A stretch of 64,000 bases of DNA, taken from positions 31,818-95,817 of the forward strand of contig MWCD01000007.1 in assembly GCA_002069885.1 (NCBI GenBank), read 5' to 3'. The stretch comes from a bacterium ADurb.Bin236 (lineage in GTDB: Bacteria > UBP15 > UBA6099). A program made the position numbers and the translations under genes. Of the stretch, positions 1 to 8,841 are shown one piece after another. The notes beneath the pieces are model-generated. The model did not search any database and had not been told where the DNA came from. It was given only the letters and a program-made list of their open reading frames with translations. Position 1 is the stretch's first letter. Each line of letters opens with the position of its first letter.

Positions 1-1094
1 CGGCCCTTGTCGTACACCCTGAGACCGTCGATATCCAGCCGCGCTTTTGCCGGGTCGAGCGCTGCTCCGCTTGTGGCCGCCGCTGAAACGATTCTTCCCC
101 AGTTGGGGTCGCCTCCGAAGATGGCGGTTTTGACAAGCAGCGACTCCGCGATCCCTCGCGCCATCCGCCTCGCGTCCGCTTCCGACGCCGCTCCGGCTAT
201 CTCAATGGAGACCAGTTTTGTGGCTCCTTCGCCGTCTCTTGCGATTTCCCGCGCGAGCGCTCCGGCCACAAGACAGAGCGCTTCTCTGAACCTCTCGCGT
301 CCGCCTGTGTCTTTCGCGTCCAGCTTCACCCCGCTCATTCCGTTGGCCATTACCAGCACAGTGTCGTTAGGACTCATGTCGCCGTCGACCGACACCGAAT
401 TAAACGTGTCGTCCACGCAGTCTGCCGCTACCGAGCGCAGCATCGAGAAAGGGATGTCGATGTCGGTAAAAATGAAAGCGAACATCGTTGCCATGTTGGG
501 AGCGATCATCCCGGAGCCTTTCGCGACTCCGCCAATGTGATATTTTTTTCCGCCTTGTTTGACGGAGACCGCGAACATTTTTTCTCGCGTGTCAGTGGTG
601 AGGATGGCGCGCGCCGCTGAGAGCGCTCCGTCTTTTGAAAGCGACGCCACGAGAGAGTCCAGACCGCCGCTTATCAGGTCTACCGGCAGCGGCCGGCCTA
701 TTACTCCGGTCGAGCAGAAAAGTGACATCTCCGGCGGAACACCAAGCTTGGAGGCGAGAGCGGCGGCCACCGCGAGGTTGTCCCTCTCTCCCTTTTCGCC
801 GGTGGCGCAGTTCGCGTTCTTGCTGTTAACCAACAGCGCGCGGCATCTGTTCCGGCTGGCCTTGAGTGTTTCCCTGAAGACGGGGATGTGAGCTCCGAGG
901 AGTTTATTTGTGGTGAAGAACGCGGCGGTTTTGCAGGGTTGTTCCGACACGAAGAGGGCGCAGTCCGGCGCGCCGTTCGGTTTCAGGCCGATGTGAGCGC
1001 CCGCGCAGGAGATTCCCTCCACCGCGCACGGCCCTCCGTCTACCGCCTCAAGATATGATTTCCGCGTAACTTCGCTATTGAACGCTTCCGTCAT
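1..1094 (-). CDS. argJ: Glutamate N-acetyltransferase / amino-acid acetyltransferase (ArgJ), C-terminus off the window
   Basis: Ornithine acetyltransferase of arginine biosynthesis: moves the acetyl group from N-acetylornithine to glutamate, and in bifunctional forms also uses acetyl-CoA. Translating the minus strand from the ATG at 1094 gives MTEAFNSEV and an open frame to the window edge (about 364 residues; the full family is about 400). The family self-cleavage motif is visible around residues 193-204 (KGSGMIAPNMAT), where the Thr near residue 203 becomes the N-terminal nucleophile of the beta chain; the later block NPNWGR-like (GDPNWGRIVSAA) also matches. The start lies 3 bases after the argC stop, so the two genes are co-translated or at least co-transcribed. 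The beta-chain C-terminus is missing only because the window ends. Confidence 0.95.
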   Translation of the reverse strand, partial: MTEAFNSEVTRKSYLEAVDGGPCAVEGISCAGAHIGLKPNGAPDCALFVSEQPCKTAAFFTTNKLLGAHIPVFRETLKASRNRCRALLVNSKNANCATGEKGERDNLAVAAALASKLGVPPEMSLFCSTGVIGRPLPVDLISGGLDSLVASLSKDGALSAARAILTTDTREKMFAVSVKQGGKKYHIGGVAKGSGMIAPNMATMFAFIFTDIDIPFSMLRSVAADCVDDTFNSVSVDGDMSPNDTVLVMANGMSGVKLDAKDTGGRERFREALCLVAGALAREIARDGEGATKLVSIEIAGAASEADARRMARGIAESLLVKTAIFGGDPNWGRIVSAAATSGAALDPAKARLDIDGLRVYDKG

Positions 1095-1097
1095 TTC

Positions 1098-2156
1098 TCA
1101 CGGCATCCACGGCGCGGCGAGCAGCCCGGATGTCTCTTCCAGACCGAACACTATGTTCATGTTCTGAATCGCCTGTCCCGCGGCTCCTTTGATAAGATTG
1201 TCAATCGCCGATACTATTTTAAGAATTCGCTGTTCGGAATCGTAGAAAACATTCATAAGGCATACGTTCGTTCCGACAACCTGCTTAACTGACGGGATGC
1301 GTCCCGGCGCGGCCACCACCGCGAACGGCTCTCCGGGGTAGAAGCTTTCGTATGTTGTGCGTATCTCTTTCTCAGTTATGCCGCCTTCGAGGGGGACGCA
1401 TATCGTGGTAAGTATTCCGCGCGATACCGGTATCAGGTGCGGCGTGAAAGTCAGCCTCGGAACTTTTCCGAGCGCGGCCGCGGTTTCCTGCAACATCTCC
1501 GAGGTGTGCCGGTGGCCCACCACGCCGTAAGGAGCGAACTCATTGGTCGCCTCGCAGAAAAGCAGGTGCGGCTTCAAGCTGCGCCCCGCTCCTGAATAAC
1601 CTGATTTCGAATCGATTATAATCGGTCCGGCAACATAGTCCTTGATCTTCGACAGCGGACGAGTCGCGAGAGCCACGCTCGTCGGGTAGCATCCGGGGTT
1701 AGCAACCAGCCGCGCCCCTTTGATCTTTTCCCTGTAGGCCTCGCAAAGCCCGTAAACGGCCGTCTTCAGCAACTCGGGTTTCGGGTGTTTGTAGCTATAC
1801 CATTTTTCATAGTCTGCCGGATCGTAGAGCCTGAAGTCCGCGCTGATGTCGATGACGACGGCGGTTTCCAGCAAGGCTTCGACTATTCCGTATGATTCGC
1901 CGTGGGGCAGGGCGAGGAAAAAGACGTCCGCGTCTTTGAAATCCGGCGCGGCGGAGTGGGGCGAGTATTTCAGCCCGCGCGGCGCCCGCGTCTGCGGAAA
2001 CGTCTCGGACACTGATTTTCCGTTGTAAGTGTTAGACGTGGCAAAAACGACCTCGGCGTCCGGTCGCGTTGAGAGCAGCCTCAGAACTTCAAGGCCCGCA
2101 TATCCGGAGGCTCCGACCACGGCGCATCTGATTTTTTCAACTCTTGCCTCAGCCAT
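1098..2156 (-). CDS. argC: N-acetyl-gamma-glutamyl-phosphate reductase
   Basis: Third step of arginine biosynthesis: NADPH-dependent reduction of N-acetylglutamyl phosphate to the semialdehyde. The 352-residue protein has the nucleotide-binding loop GASGYAG at residues 15-21 and the catalytic cysteine in NPGCYPT (Cys156), followed by the family blocks SGYSGAGR and FTPHLIPVSRG. Length is normal for the family. It lies directly upstream of argJ and 194 bases downstream of rpsI on the same strand, so it may be read from the ribosomal-protein promoter; no clear terminator or promoter was seen in that gap. The acetylglutamate kinase gene is separate, at 56727-57602. Confidence 0.97.
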   Translation of the reverse strand: MAEARVEKIRCAVVGASGYAGLEVLRLLSTRPDAEVVFATSNTYNGKSVSETFPQTRAPRGLKYSPHSAAPDFKDADVFFLALPHGESYGIVEALLETAVVIDISADFRLYDPADYEKWYSYKHPKPELLKTAVYGLCEAYREKIKGARLVANPGCYPTSVALATRPLSKIKDYVAGPIIIDSKSGYSGAGRSLKPHLLFCEATNEFAPYGVVGHRHTSEMLQETAAALGKVPRLTFTPHLIPVSRGILTTICVPLEGGITEKEIRTTYESFYPGEPFAVVAAPGRIPSVKQVVGTNVCLMNVFYDSEQRILKIVSAIDNLIKGAAGQAIQNMNIVFGLEETSGLLAAPWMP

Positions 2157-2350
2157 CGGTTATCATCGCCTTTCGACCGAAAATCTGAAATCGCGAATTG
2201 AATTCAGCGGTCTCCAAAACACAATCGGGAGCCGGCTGAATATAAAAGCTGAACCAGCGAACCGGCTTGATGAAATCGTAATGTCTCCTGAATGCCGGGA
2301 GCCTGAGAGTGACAGGAAAGCCGGTGTCCGCGCGCGAAGCGCGGTGCGCG

Positions 2351-2749
2351 TCAGCGTTTCGAGAACTGGAAACGTTTGCGAGCGCCGGGCTGCCCGTATT
2401 TCTTGCGTTCTTTCATTCTCGGGTCGCGGGTGAGGTGTCCGTACTGGCGGAGCCTCTTGCGGAGTTCCTCGTTCATCTCCAGCAACGCGCGGGCCACGCC
2501 GAGCCTTATGGCTCCAGCCTGTCCCGACACTCCGCCGCCGCATGTGACCGCTCTGACATCCAACTGCCCTTCGAGAGCCGTGTCTTTCAGCGGCCCGAGA
2601 ATCTCTTTCAGATGCGTTGCGCGGGGGAACCGTTCCTTAACGTCCTTGCCGTCAACGATGAACCTTCCGCTGCCGGGCATAACCCATACTCTCGCCACAG
2701 CTTCTTTCCGCCGTCCGGTTCCGTAATATTTCTTTATCGCTTCCGACAC
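2351..2749 (-). CDS. rpsI: 30S ribosomal protein S9
   Basis: Small-subunit protein whose C-terminal tail reaches the P-site tRNA. The 132-residue product begins with the family block YYGTGRRKEAVARV and ends with the classical basic tail (RKKYGQPGARKRFQFSKR) finishing in Lys-Arg. The block GGGVSGQAGAIRLGVARAL is the signature region. It sits 14 bases downstream of rplM, the standard L13-S9 pair. Length and motifs are ordinary. Confidence 0.98.
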   Translation of the reverse strand: MSEAIKKYYGTGRRKEAVARVWVMPGSGRFIVDGKDVKERFPRATHLKEILGPLKDTALEGQLDVRAVTCGGGVSGQAGAIRLGVARALLEMNEELRKRLRQYGHLTRDPRMKERKKYGQPGARKRFQFSKR

Positions 2750-2763
2750 TTGTGTGTTCCCCC

Positions 2764-3198
2764 TTAATCGTTCAGATTCACTTTTATCGGTTTTTGTGAC
2801 GCGTGCGGATGTTCCGTTCCCGTATAAACTTTCAGTCTGCGGATCATCACTCTGCCGAGCTTGTTGTGCGGCAGCATGCCTTCGACTGCCTTGCGCACCG
2901 CGAACTCGGGTTTTTCTGCCATCAGTTTCTTGTATTGGGTTGCTTTTATGCCGCCCGGATACCCTGAGTGCGAGTAGTGATACTTGTCCTCAAGTTTGTT
3001 CCCTGTCAGGGCCACCTTGTCGGCGTTGATCACGATTACGAAATCGCCAGTGTCCACCGCCGGATGGAACGTCGGCTTGTGTTTTCCTCTCAGGATTGTC
3101 GCCGCGCGAACGGCCAGTCTGCCTAGCACGAGTCCTTCCGCGTCGAAGATATAAAACTTCTTCTCCGCAGGCTCGCATTTCGGATACGTTGTTTTCAT
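2764..3198 (-). CDS. rplM: 50S ribosomal protein L13
   Basis: Early-assembling large-subunit protein. The 144-residue product carries the L13 signature (DAEGLVLGRLAVRAATILRG), the block GDFVIVINADKVALTGNK, and the C-terminal ML-PHNKLGR...LKVYTGTEHPH region. First gene of the rplM-rpsI operon, with a consensus promoter about 65 bases upstream (3263-3290). GGAG lies 9 bases before the ATG. Confidence 0.98.
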   Translation of the reverse strand: MKTTYPKCEPAEKKFYIFDAEGLVLGRLAVRAATILRGKHKPTFHPAVDTGDFVIVINADKVALTGNKLEDKYHYSHSGYPGGIKATQYKKLMAEKPEFAVRKAVEGMLPHNKLGRVMIRRLKVYTGTEHPHASQKPIKVNLND

Positions 3199-3262
3199 TT
3201 CCTTGTTCTCCGCTGCCGCCGTTTTGTTCTTAATCTCCGGCGCGCCCCTTTCAAAACATCTT

Positions 3263-3290
3263 ATTATAGCAACAAAAACTGCCCTGTCAA
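3263..3290 (-). promoter_or_regulatory. Consensus sigma-70-like promoter of rplM-rpsI
   Basis: On the minus strand TTGACA (3285-3290) and TATAAT (3263-3268) are both perfect consensus hexamers separated by 16 bases. Transcription would start near 3256 and run into rplM with a leader of roughly 58 bases. This is the strongest promoter match I saw in the window, as expected for a ribosomal-protein operon. Confidence 0.85.
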
Positions 3291-3374
3291 TTCATGTTTT
3301 TTTATTTATTCGTCACGCCCGCCGACCGTTAAATATAGCAGATTCCTTCAGTTTTTCAAATAAAAAATAATTCA

Positions 3375-3403
3375 TTGACTCAATTTCTGTTTATTAATAC
3401 ATT
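3375..3403 (+). promoter_or_regulatory. Probable promoter of the acyl-CoA synthetase gene, giving a leaderless mRNA
   Basis: TTGACT (3375-3380), a 17-base spacer and TACATT (3398-3403) match the consensus at 5/6 and 4/6. The predicted start point falls at about 3410-3411, on the A of the ATG at 3411. The first TTG of the long reading frame is then the -35 box itself, which argues against using it as a start codon. Confidence 0.5.
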
Positions 3404-3410
3404 ATTTCCC

Positions 3411-5612
3411 ATGTCTGAAAACAACAAAAACAACTATCGCGTTAATCTGGACCCGCTGTTCAAACCAAGCAGGCTCGCTTTCATCGGCGCATCCAACAGC
3501 AAAATGAAATGGGGCTACATCATCCTCGGCAACATCCTGTCGGGGAAATTCAAAGGCGAGATATGCCCGGTAAGCCTCAACGCCGACGAAGTGCATGGAA
3601 TAAAAACCTATAAAACAATCGCCGATGTGCCGAAACCGGTTGATTTGGCGATGGTCGTCACGCCAGCGAAGACTGTGCCGGGAGTCATTGAGGAGTGCGC
3701 GGCGGCTGGTGTAAAGTCGGTCATAGTGGTCACAGGCGGCTTCGGCGAGATCGGGGAGGAAGGCGCGGCGCTTCAGCGCGAGATTGCCGCCTCTGCGGCC
3801 AGATGCGGGCTGCCCGTAGTCGGCCCCAACACTATGGGCATTTTCAGCGGCGCTCCGACACTCTATGCCCTCATGCCTCCCGTTCGCCCGGCTCCGGGTC
3901 ACATCGCATTCGTGGCTCAGAGCGGAAACCTCGGCACTCAGCTTATGGGGCTGGGTCAGGCGCGCGGCATCGGCTTCAGCAAGTTCGCCTCAAGCGGCAA
4001 CGAAGCCGTCCTCGCTTGCGAAAACTACATTGAGTATTTTGGCAAAGACCCGGAATCGAAAGTCGTCATGGCGTACATAGAAGGGTTGTCCCGCGGGCGC
4101 GAGTTCATTGACGCCGCGATGGGCGTGTCCGGCGAGAAACCTCTCATTGTGTTCAAAGGCGGCAAGTCGGGCGCGGGCGTGCGGGCCGCAAAATCTCACA
4201 CCGGCTCTCTCGCCGGCGTTGAAGCCATATACGACGGCGTTTTCAGACAGGTCGGAGCCATTCAGGCCTCCACCCCTGACGAGATGCTCGACATCGCGCG
4301 CGCCATGTCCGAACTGCCGTTGCCGCCCGGCAACCGCGCGGGAATATTCACATGGGGCGGCGGTTGGGGCGTCGTCGCGGCGGACGCCTGTGAAAGCGCC
4401 GGCCTCGTCGTTCCTCCTCTCTCTACTGAAACGGTAGCCTCCATAGACAAACTTCTTCCTCCTTACTGGAGCCGCAACAACCCGATAGACCTCGTCGGCA
4501 CTCTTGACCGCACCGCCCACATGAAATGCCTTGAAGCCCTCGTGGCCGATCCGGCCATCGATTCCGTGCTCGCTCTCGGCATTGTCGGAACCGCCGGCGT
4601 CTTCAGGATTTACGCCGACACACCGGACGGCGTCTCCGAGGAATTCAACGTCTATGTGAAGATGTTCGAACAGGCGGACGAAATGTTTGAGAATCACATC
4701 CTGAGCCTCATTGAAAAATATGGAAAACCCATCATCGGCGTTACGATGGATTCATACTACAACTTTAAGAAGGACGGGAAACGTCGGCCTGTAGTGTTCA
4801 ATGACCCGCACCGCGCCGCTCACGTGCTTGCCCGCATGACGGACTATAAAAACTACCTCGACTCGATTTCAGGGGCTCCGAAATCATCTTGCGTTTACGC
4901 CGGCTCGAACGGGCGCAACGGCGCTGCGGTCAAAGCCGATTTCCTCGACGCCGCGCTGGCGCAGGGCAGGGACGCGCTGTCCGAGTATGACTCCAAACGG
5001 CTGCTCGCTTCGTACGGAGTGCCCACCGCCCGCGAAACACTCGTCCGCTTCCGCTCACAGGCTGCCGACGCTGCGGAAGCTATCGGCTTCCCAGTCGTCC
5101 TTAAAGCTTGCCACCACACGCTCAAACATAAAACCGGCCTCGGCCTCATTGAGCTTAATGTGTCTGACAAAGCCGAAACCGAAGCGGCTTACGACAGAAT
5201 CATGGCAAACGTGAAGGGCGAGATAGACGGCATTTTGGTTCAGGAAATGGTGACGGGAGGCAGGGAGCTTCTCGCCGGGATGGCCAGAGACGCCACATTC
5301 GGCCCGTGCGTCATATTCGGCCTCGGCGGCATAATGGCGGAGGCGTTGCGGGATGTGGTTTTCAGGGCGGCTCCGCTCTGTGAGCGCGATCTGGCGGATA
5401 TGATTTCCGAACTCCGCGCAAAAGACGTCATCGGAGACTTCAGAGGTTCGGCAACTGCGGACATGGCAGCTCTAGGCTCCGCTCTTCAAGCCGTCGGCAG
5501 AATCGGCCTCGAACATCCGGGCGTTTCGGAGATAGACGTCAATCCACTCATTCTCCGTCCCGACGGCACAATCGTCGCCGCAGACGCTCTTGTGACGCTC
5601 AGCGAAATTTAG
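3411..5612 (+). CDS. Acyl-CoA synthetase, ADP (NDP)-forming, fused alpha-beta
   Basis: Converts an acyl-CoA plus ADP and Pi to the free acid plus ATP (or the reverse); substrate not determinable, acetate is the default. The 733 residues show the full fused layout: CoA-binding Rossmann domain (about 1-130, starting DPLFKPSRLAFIGAS), a succinyl-CoA-ligase-like domain with the phosphohistidine region KSHTGSLAG near residue 265, and a C-terminal ATP-grasp domain (about 500-733, ending EIDVNPLIL). The frame stays open to a TTG at 3375, but I chose the ATG at 3411 because the homologous block begins there and a promoter overlaps the upstream part. No Shine-Dalgarno sequence precedes either start. 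It diverges from rplM and stands alone. Confidence 0.9.
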   Translation: MSENNKNNYRVNLDPLFKPSRLAFIGASNSKMKWGYIILGNILSGKFKGEICPVSLNADEVHGIKTYKTIADVPKPVDLAMVVTPAKTVPGVIEECAAAGVKSVIVVTGGFGEIGEEGAALQREIAASAARCGLPVVGPNTMGIFSGAPTLYALMPPVRPAPGHIAFVAQSGNLGTQLMGLGQARGIGFSKFASSGNEAVLACENYIEYFGKDPESKVVMAYIEGLSRGREFIDAAMGVSGEKPLIVFKGGKSGAGVRAAKSHTGSLAGVEAIYDGVFRQVGAIQASTPDEMLDIARAMSELPLPPGNRAGIFTWGGGWGVVAADACESAGLVVPPLSTETVASIDKLLPPYWSRNNPIDLVGTLDRTAHMKCLEALVADPAIDSVLALGIVGTAGVFRIYADTPDGVSEEFNVYVKMFEQADEMFENHILSLIEKYGKPIIGVTMDSYYNFKKDGKRRPVVFNDPHRAAHVLARMTDYKNYLDSISGAPKSSCVYAGSNGRNGAAVKADFLDAALAQGRDALSEYDSKRLLASYGVPTARETLVRFRSQAADAAEAIGFPVVLKACHHTLKHKTGLGLIELNVSDKAETEAAYDRIMANVKGEIDGILVQEMVTGGRELLAGMARDATFGPCVIFGLGGIMAEALRDVVFRAAPLCERDLADMISELRAKDVIGDFRGSATADMAALGSALQAVGRIGLEHPGVSEIDVNPLILRPDGTIVAADALVTLSEI

Positions 5613-5657
5613 CCGCCCGTTAAGCTTTCCGCCGGAGATTATTTTTTTGACCGGTGT

Positions 5658-5677
5658 CAGAAGAATCTTCTGTTTTT
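5658..5677 (+). terminator. Short intrinsic terminator after the acyl-CoA synthetase gene
   Basis: A 6-bp stem CAGAAG/CTTCTG (5658-5663 and 5667-5672) with a 3-base loop, followed by TTTTT. It lies 45 bases after the stop. The stem is short and AT-rich, so efficiency is doubtful. Confidence 0.45.
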
Positions 5678-5778
5678 CATATATATGTGATTACAAATCG
5701 CGCGGGTGGCGGATTTAGCGCGTTTTGTGATAGAATTTGAACAAGTCATGCGTTCAGGAATCGCGGAGGAGCTAAACA

Positions 5779-6705
5779 ATGAGAATTAACGTTGCGATAG
5801 TGTTAGCGGCGTTGACGGTGTTTTTTTTCGGCTGCGCGAAGCAGGCAGGCGCGCAGGCCAGATACACAGTCGGCATTCCTGTCGTTGCAGGCATGGAAAA
5901 CACTCAACTCGCTCCTCTGTTTCAGGAATTAGTAAAAGTGGTCGGCGATAAGCTGGGCGTCAAGGCGGAGACCAAACTGATTATCTACGAACAGGGCGAC
6001 GATATCCTGAAAAAAGTCCTCTCCGAGGTTGACTCGAAGAAGGTGGACATCACGCTTCTTTTCGGACAGGAGTATTCTGAGTTTCAGGCTACCGGACGAA
6101 CGGACCTTATTCCCATCGCGACGTTGTCTGCGGCGGGACAGGCAGTGCTTTCCAACTGCCTATACGTGCGAAAGGGCGAATTCAAAAGTTTGCAGGAGTT
6201 GCGCGGCAAGAAATGGGCGGGGGCTAGTTACAGACCCACCAGATATCTTCTCTATAAAAAAGGAATAGACGAACCTCTCGACAAGTTCTTCGGCTCGATC
6301 GATTACGCCAATGATTCTCCGATAACTTTGATAGTGAAAGGTCTCGAAGAAAAACAGTATGACGCGTTTGCGTCTTACGACAGCTTTGTGAAGATTTCCG
6401 GCATGATGACGAAAAAGGACGTGTTCTTCGAGCCGCTCGTCTGCGAGAAATACGACCATTCATGGATATTTGTTGCCCGGAAAGAAATACCGGCCGCGAC
6501 CATCGAGCAATTCAGAAAAGTTCTCATGGGCGCCGCAAAAGACCCGGACTTCGGGAAGTTCCAATTCGCTTTTCAGATGGTGGCTGGCAAATTTCAACCT
6601 GTAAAAGCTGATGATGTGAAATTCGTGCGCCAGATATTCGACTTAGGCATAAAGAGCGGATGGCGCAAGGAAGAAAACGCGTTTTTTAAAAAATACAAGC
6701 CGTAA
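5779..6705 (+). CDS. PhnD-like periplasmic binding lipoprotein, paralogue 1
   Basis: Predicted solute-binding protein of the phosphate/phosphite/phosphonate (PhnD, COG3221) family, 308 residues. The N-terminus MRINVAIVLAALTVFFFGC is a lipoprotein signal peptide with Cys19 as the lipidation site. The mature part begins with the beta-strand YTVGIPVVAGMENTQ; the hinge block LRGKKWAGASYRPTRYLLYK and the segment DEPLDKFFGSI are shared almost unchanged with the next two genes. A strong RBS (GGAGGAG, 7 bases before ATG) supports the start. First of three tandem paralogues; no ABC permease or ATPase is nearby, so either the transporter is elsewhere or these proteins serve as extracytoplasmic sensors. 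The ligand is unknown. Confidence 0.8.
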   Translation: MRINVAIVLAALTVFFFGCAKQAGAQARYTVGIPVVAGMENTQLAPLFQELVKVVGDKLGVKAETKLIIYEQGDDILKKVLSEVDSKKVDITLLFGQEYSEFQATGRTDLIPIATLSAAGQAVLSNCLYVRKGEFKSLQELRGKKWAGASYRPTRYLLYKKGIDEPLDKFFGSIDYANDSPITLIVKGLEEKQYDAFASYDSFVKISGMMTKKDVFFEPLVCEKYDHSWIFVARKEIPAATIEQFRKVLMGAAKDPDFGKFQFAFQMVAGKFQPVKADDVKFVRQIFDLGIKSGWRKEENAFFKKYKP

Positions 6706-6761
6706 AAAGCGGCTGATGATGCATGTGGCAAGATAAAACGAACTGAATAGCGGAGGAAAGA

Positions 6762-7721
6762 ATGGAAAGACAAACCAAGCACAGGTTTCTAGTGGCGGTT
6801 GTTGCCGTGGTAGCGGCGGCATTGCTCGCGATCCCGGCGGTCACGCAACAGCCCGCAGAAAAATACAATCTTGCCGTGCCTATGATAGAAGGTTTCGAGC
6901 AGACGAAGTTCATTGAAATGATACAGCAGATGGGTGTCGCTCTCGGAAAAAAAATGGGATGCGACATCAAGTCCCAACCGCTGGTTTTTAAATATGGCCA
7001 GAGGCTGATTGACCTTGTCAGGAGCGGCGTCAAGGCTGGCAAAATAGATGTCTCATATATCAACGGACTTGAACACGGAGAAGCGCTTCTTGCGGGCGAA
7101 TCCGACCTGACTCCGGTTTTCATCCTCGGCATGCAGAAATCGACCGTGGAGAAGGCTTGTTTCTTCGTCCGAAAAGGTGAATTCAAAGACATATCAGAAT
7201 TGAGAGGAAAAAAATTCAAGGCATCCCATCCGCTGTTGTCGCGGGCCATTCTATATAAAAATGGGATAGACGAACCGCTTGATAAGTTTTTCGGCTCGGT
7301 AGGCTATGCCACCGATTCGCCTCTCAATCCCATGATGGAAGGGCTGGCGAACAAAAGCATAGACGTTTTCGGAACCTATCTGCACACTGTCTGGCTCGCC
7401 GGAGAACTCACGAAAAAAGACTCGATTGTCCAAGCCCTCGGATGCGAGGATGTGGAGAGCCACTGGGTGTTCGTTGCAAGAAAAGACATGCCGGAACAGA
7501 GGAAGGCGCAACTCATCAAAGCCGCCACCACCGCCCACAAAGACAAGGAATTTGCTCAATTCCAGTTTGCGTTCACTATGATCAACGGCCACTTCATGCC
7601 CGTGGATGATAAAGCGATTAAGATCAACAAGGAGTTCGCTTCGATGGTTAAAAAAGGCGGATGGCGCAAGGAAGAGGCAGAGTTCTTCAAAAAATATCAT
7701 CCGGGCTACAAAGGCAAATAG
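6762..7721 (+). CDS. PhnD-like periplasmic binding protein, paralogue 2
   Basis: The 319-residue second member of the tandem set. A hydrophobic N-terminal segment (about residues 9-27) ends near PAVTQQPAEK; there is no lipobox cysteine, so it is probably a soluble periplasmic protein or remains anchored. Family blocks: YNLAVPMIEGFEQTK, DVSYINGLEHGEALL (compare DVGWFG-type blocks of PhnD), LRGKKFKASHPLLSRAILYK, DEPLDKFFGSVGYATDSP. The signature Pro-Thr-Arg found in paralogues 1 and 3 is Leu-Ser-Arg here, which may mean altered ligand contacts. RBS AGCGGAGGAAAGA precedes the ATG. A gap of 56 bases separates it from paralogue 1. Confidence 0.8.
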   Translation: MERQTKHRFLVAVVAVVAAALLAIPAVTQQPAEKYNLAVPMIEGFEQTKFIEMIQQMGVALGKKMGCDIKSQPLVFKYGQRLIDLVRSGVKAGKIDVSYINGLEHGEALLAGESDLTPVFILGMQKSTVEKACFFVRKGEFKDISELRGKKFKASHPLLSRAILYKNGIDEPLDKFFGSVGYATDSPLNPMMEGLANKSIDVFGTYLHTVWLAGELTKKDSIVQALGCEDVESHWVFVARKDMPEQRKAQLIKAATTAHKDKEFAQFQFAFTMINGHFMPVDDKAIKINKEFASMVKKGGWRKEEAEFFKKYHPGYKGK

Positions 7722-7742
7722 CCCGACGGGGGTTGGCTGACT

Positions 7743-8684
7743 ATGAGAAAAACTTGTTTCATCGTTGCGATCGCAGTCGCTATTAGCGCTGTTTCACAGT
7801 GCGTTTTTTTCACCGAGCGCTCGGAAGCGCGGGAGAAGTATGTCCTGAAACTCCCAGTGATTGAAGGTTTCGCCACAGATAAATTAATGACGATGTTTCA
7901 GGACATGGCAAAAGTCATAAGCCAGAAAATCGACGCGGACATCACGGTTGATAAACTCACCTTCAGGCACGGCGACAGAATGGTCGCAGTTCGCGACCTC
8001 GAAACCGGCGCGGCGGATTTCGCATATCTAAACGGGATGGAGTTCGCGGAATACCAGAAATCCGGCAAGAAAGACCTGATGATGCTTTTCACATTGTCGA
8101 TGAATAAATCAACGATACTTAACCAATGCTTGTATGTGAGGAAAGGCGAGATAATGACAGTGGAAGCGTTGCGGGGCAAGAAATGGGGGGCTTCCCAGTT
8201 GCTTCCCACACGGTTCCTGCTATACAAAAAAGGGATCAACGAGCCGCTTGAGAAGTTCTTTTCATCCGTGCGGTTCGTGTCGGACGCGCCTATACCTAAC
8301 ATAGTTGGCGCGCTCGACGCAAAGGATATAGACGTGTTTTCAGCCGCCGAATCCGCAGTGAGGCTTTCCGGCGAATTAAACAAAAAGTCAGCTACATTCG
8401 CCCCCTTGTATTGCGAACCTTTCGAGAGCACGTGGGTATTCGTCGCGCGTTCGGGAGTTCCATCTCCGGTGGCTCTGAAACTGCGGGACATAATGACGAC
8501 GGCGCACCGAAACCCGGAATTCAACGGCTTCAAATTCGCGTTCGCAATGATAGATGGCAACTTCACCGCGCTCGACGAAAGGGCCAAGAAGCTGAACGAG
8601 ACAACATACGAGTTGGTCAGGAAGAACGGCTGGCTCAAGGAAGAGGACGCGTTTATCAAGAAGCACATGCCCCGCGCGAAGTGA
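7743..8684 (+). CDS. PhnD-like periplasmic binding protein, paralogue 3
   Basis: The 313-residue third tandem member, 21 bases after paralogue 2, so almost certainly the same transcript. The signal-like segment MRKTCFIVAIAVAISAVSQC is followed by the mature YVLKLPVIEGFATDKL. Shared blocks: DFAYLNGMEFAEYQ, LRGKKWGASQLLPTRFLLYK, NEPLEKFFSSVRFVSDAP and the C-terminal helix KNGWLKEEDAFIKKHMP that all four copies carry. The Cys at residue 20 lacks a clean lipobox, so lipidation is uncertain. A terminator follows at 8768. Confidence 0.8.
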   Translation: MRKTCFIVAIAVAISAVSQCVFFTERSEAREKYVLKLPVIEGFATDKLMTMFQDMAKVISQKIDADITVDKLTFRHGDRMVAVRDLETGAADFAYLNGMEFAEYQKSGKKDLMMLFTLSMNKSTILNQCLYVRKGEIMTVEALRGKKWGASQLLPTRFLLYKKGINEPLEKFFSSVRFVSDAPIPNIVGALDAKDIDVFSAAESAVRLSGELNKKSATFAPLYCEPFESTWVFVARSGVPSPVALKLRDIMTTAHRNPEFNGFKFAFAMIDGNFTALDERAKKLNETTYELVRKNGWLKEEDAFIKKHMPRAK

Positions 8685-8767
8685 TGAATCGGTTCGGCAA
8701 TCCGTCACCCGCCGGTACTTATTTTGTTGATGAGAAATTTCGGATGATTTTTTTGAGCAATTAAAAA

Positions 8768-8800
8768 GGGGACGTTTCGCGAGAAACGCCCCCTCCTCTT
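8768..8800. terminator. Intrinsic terminator closing the PhnD-like gene set
   Basis: Stem GGGGACGTTTC / GAAACGCCCC (8768-8778 and 8783-8792, one bulged base) with a GCGA tetraloop, preceded by AAAAA and followed by a pyrimidine/T tract. Because both flanks carry the required tract, it could serve the plus-strand set and also the convergent SWIB gene. Confidence 0.7.
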
Positions 8801-8841
8801 TTCTCCGTTATTTATTCAAGTCGACGCGTTTATTCGGCGCA

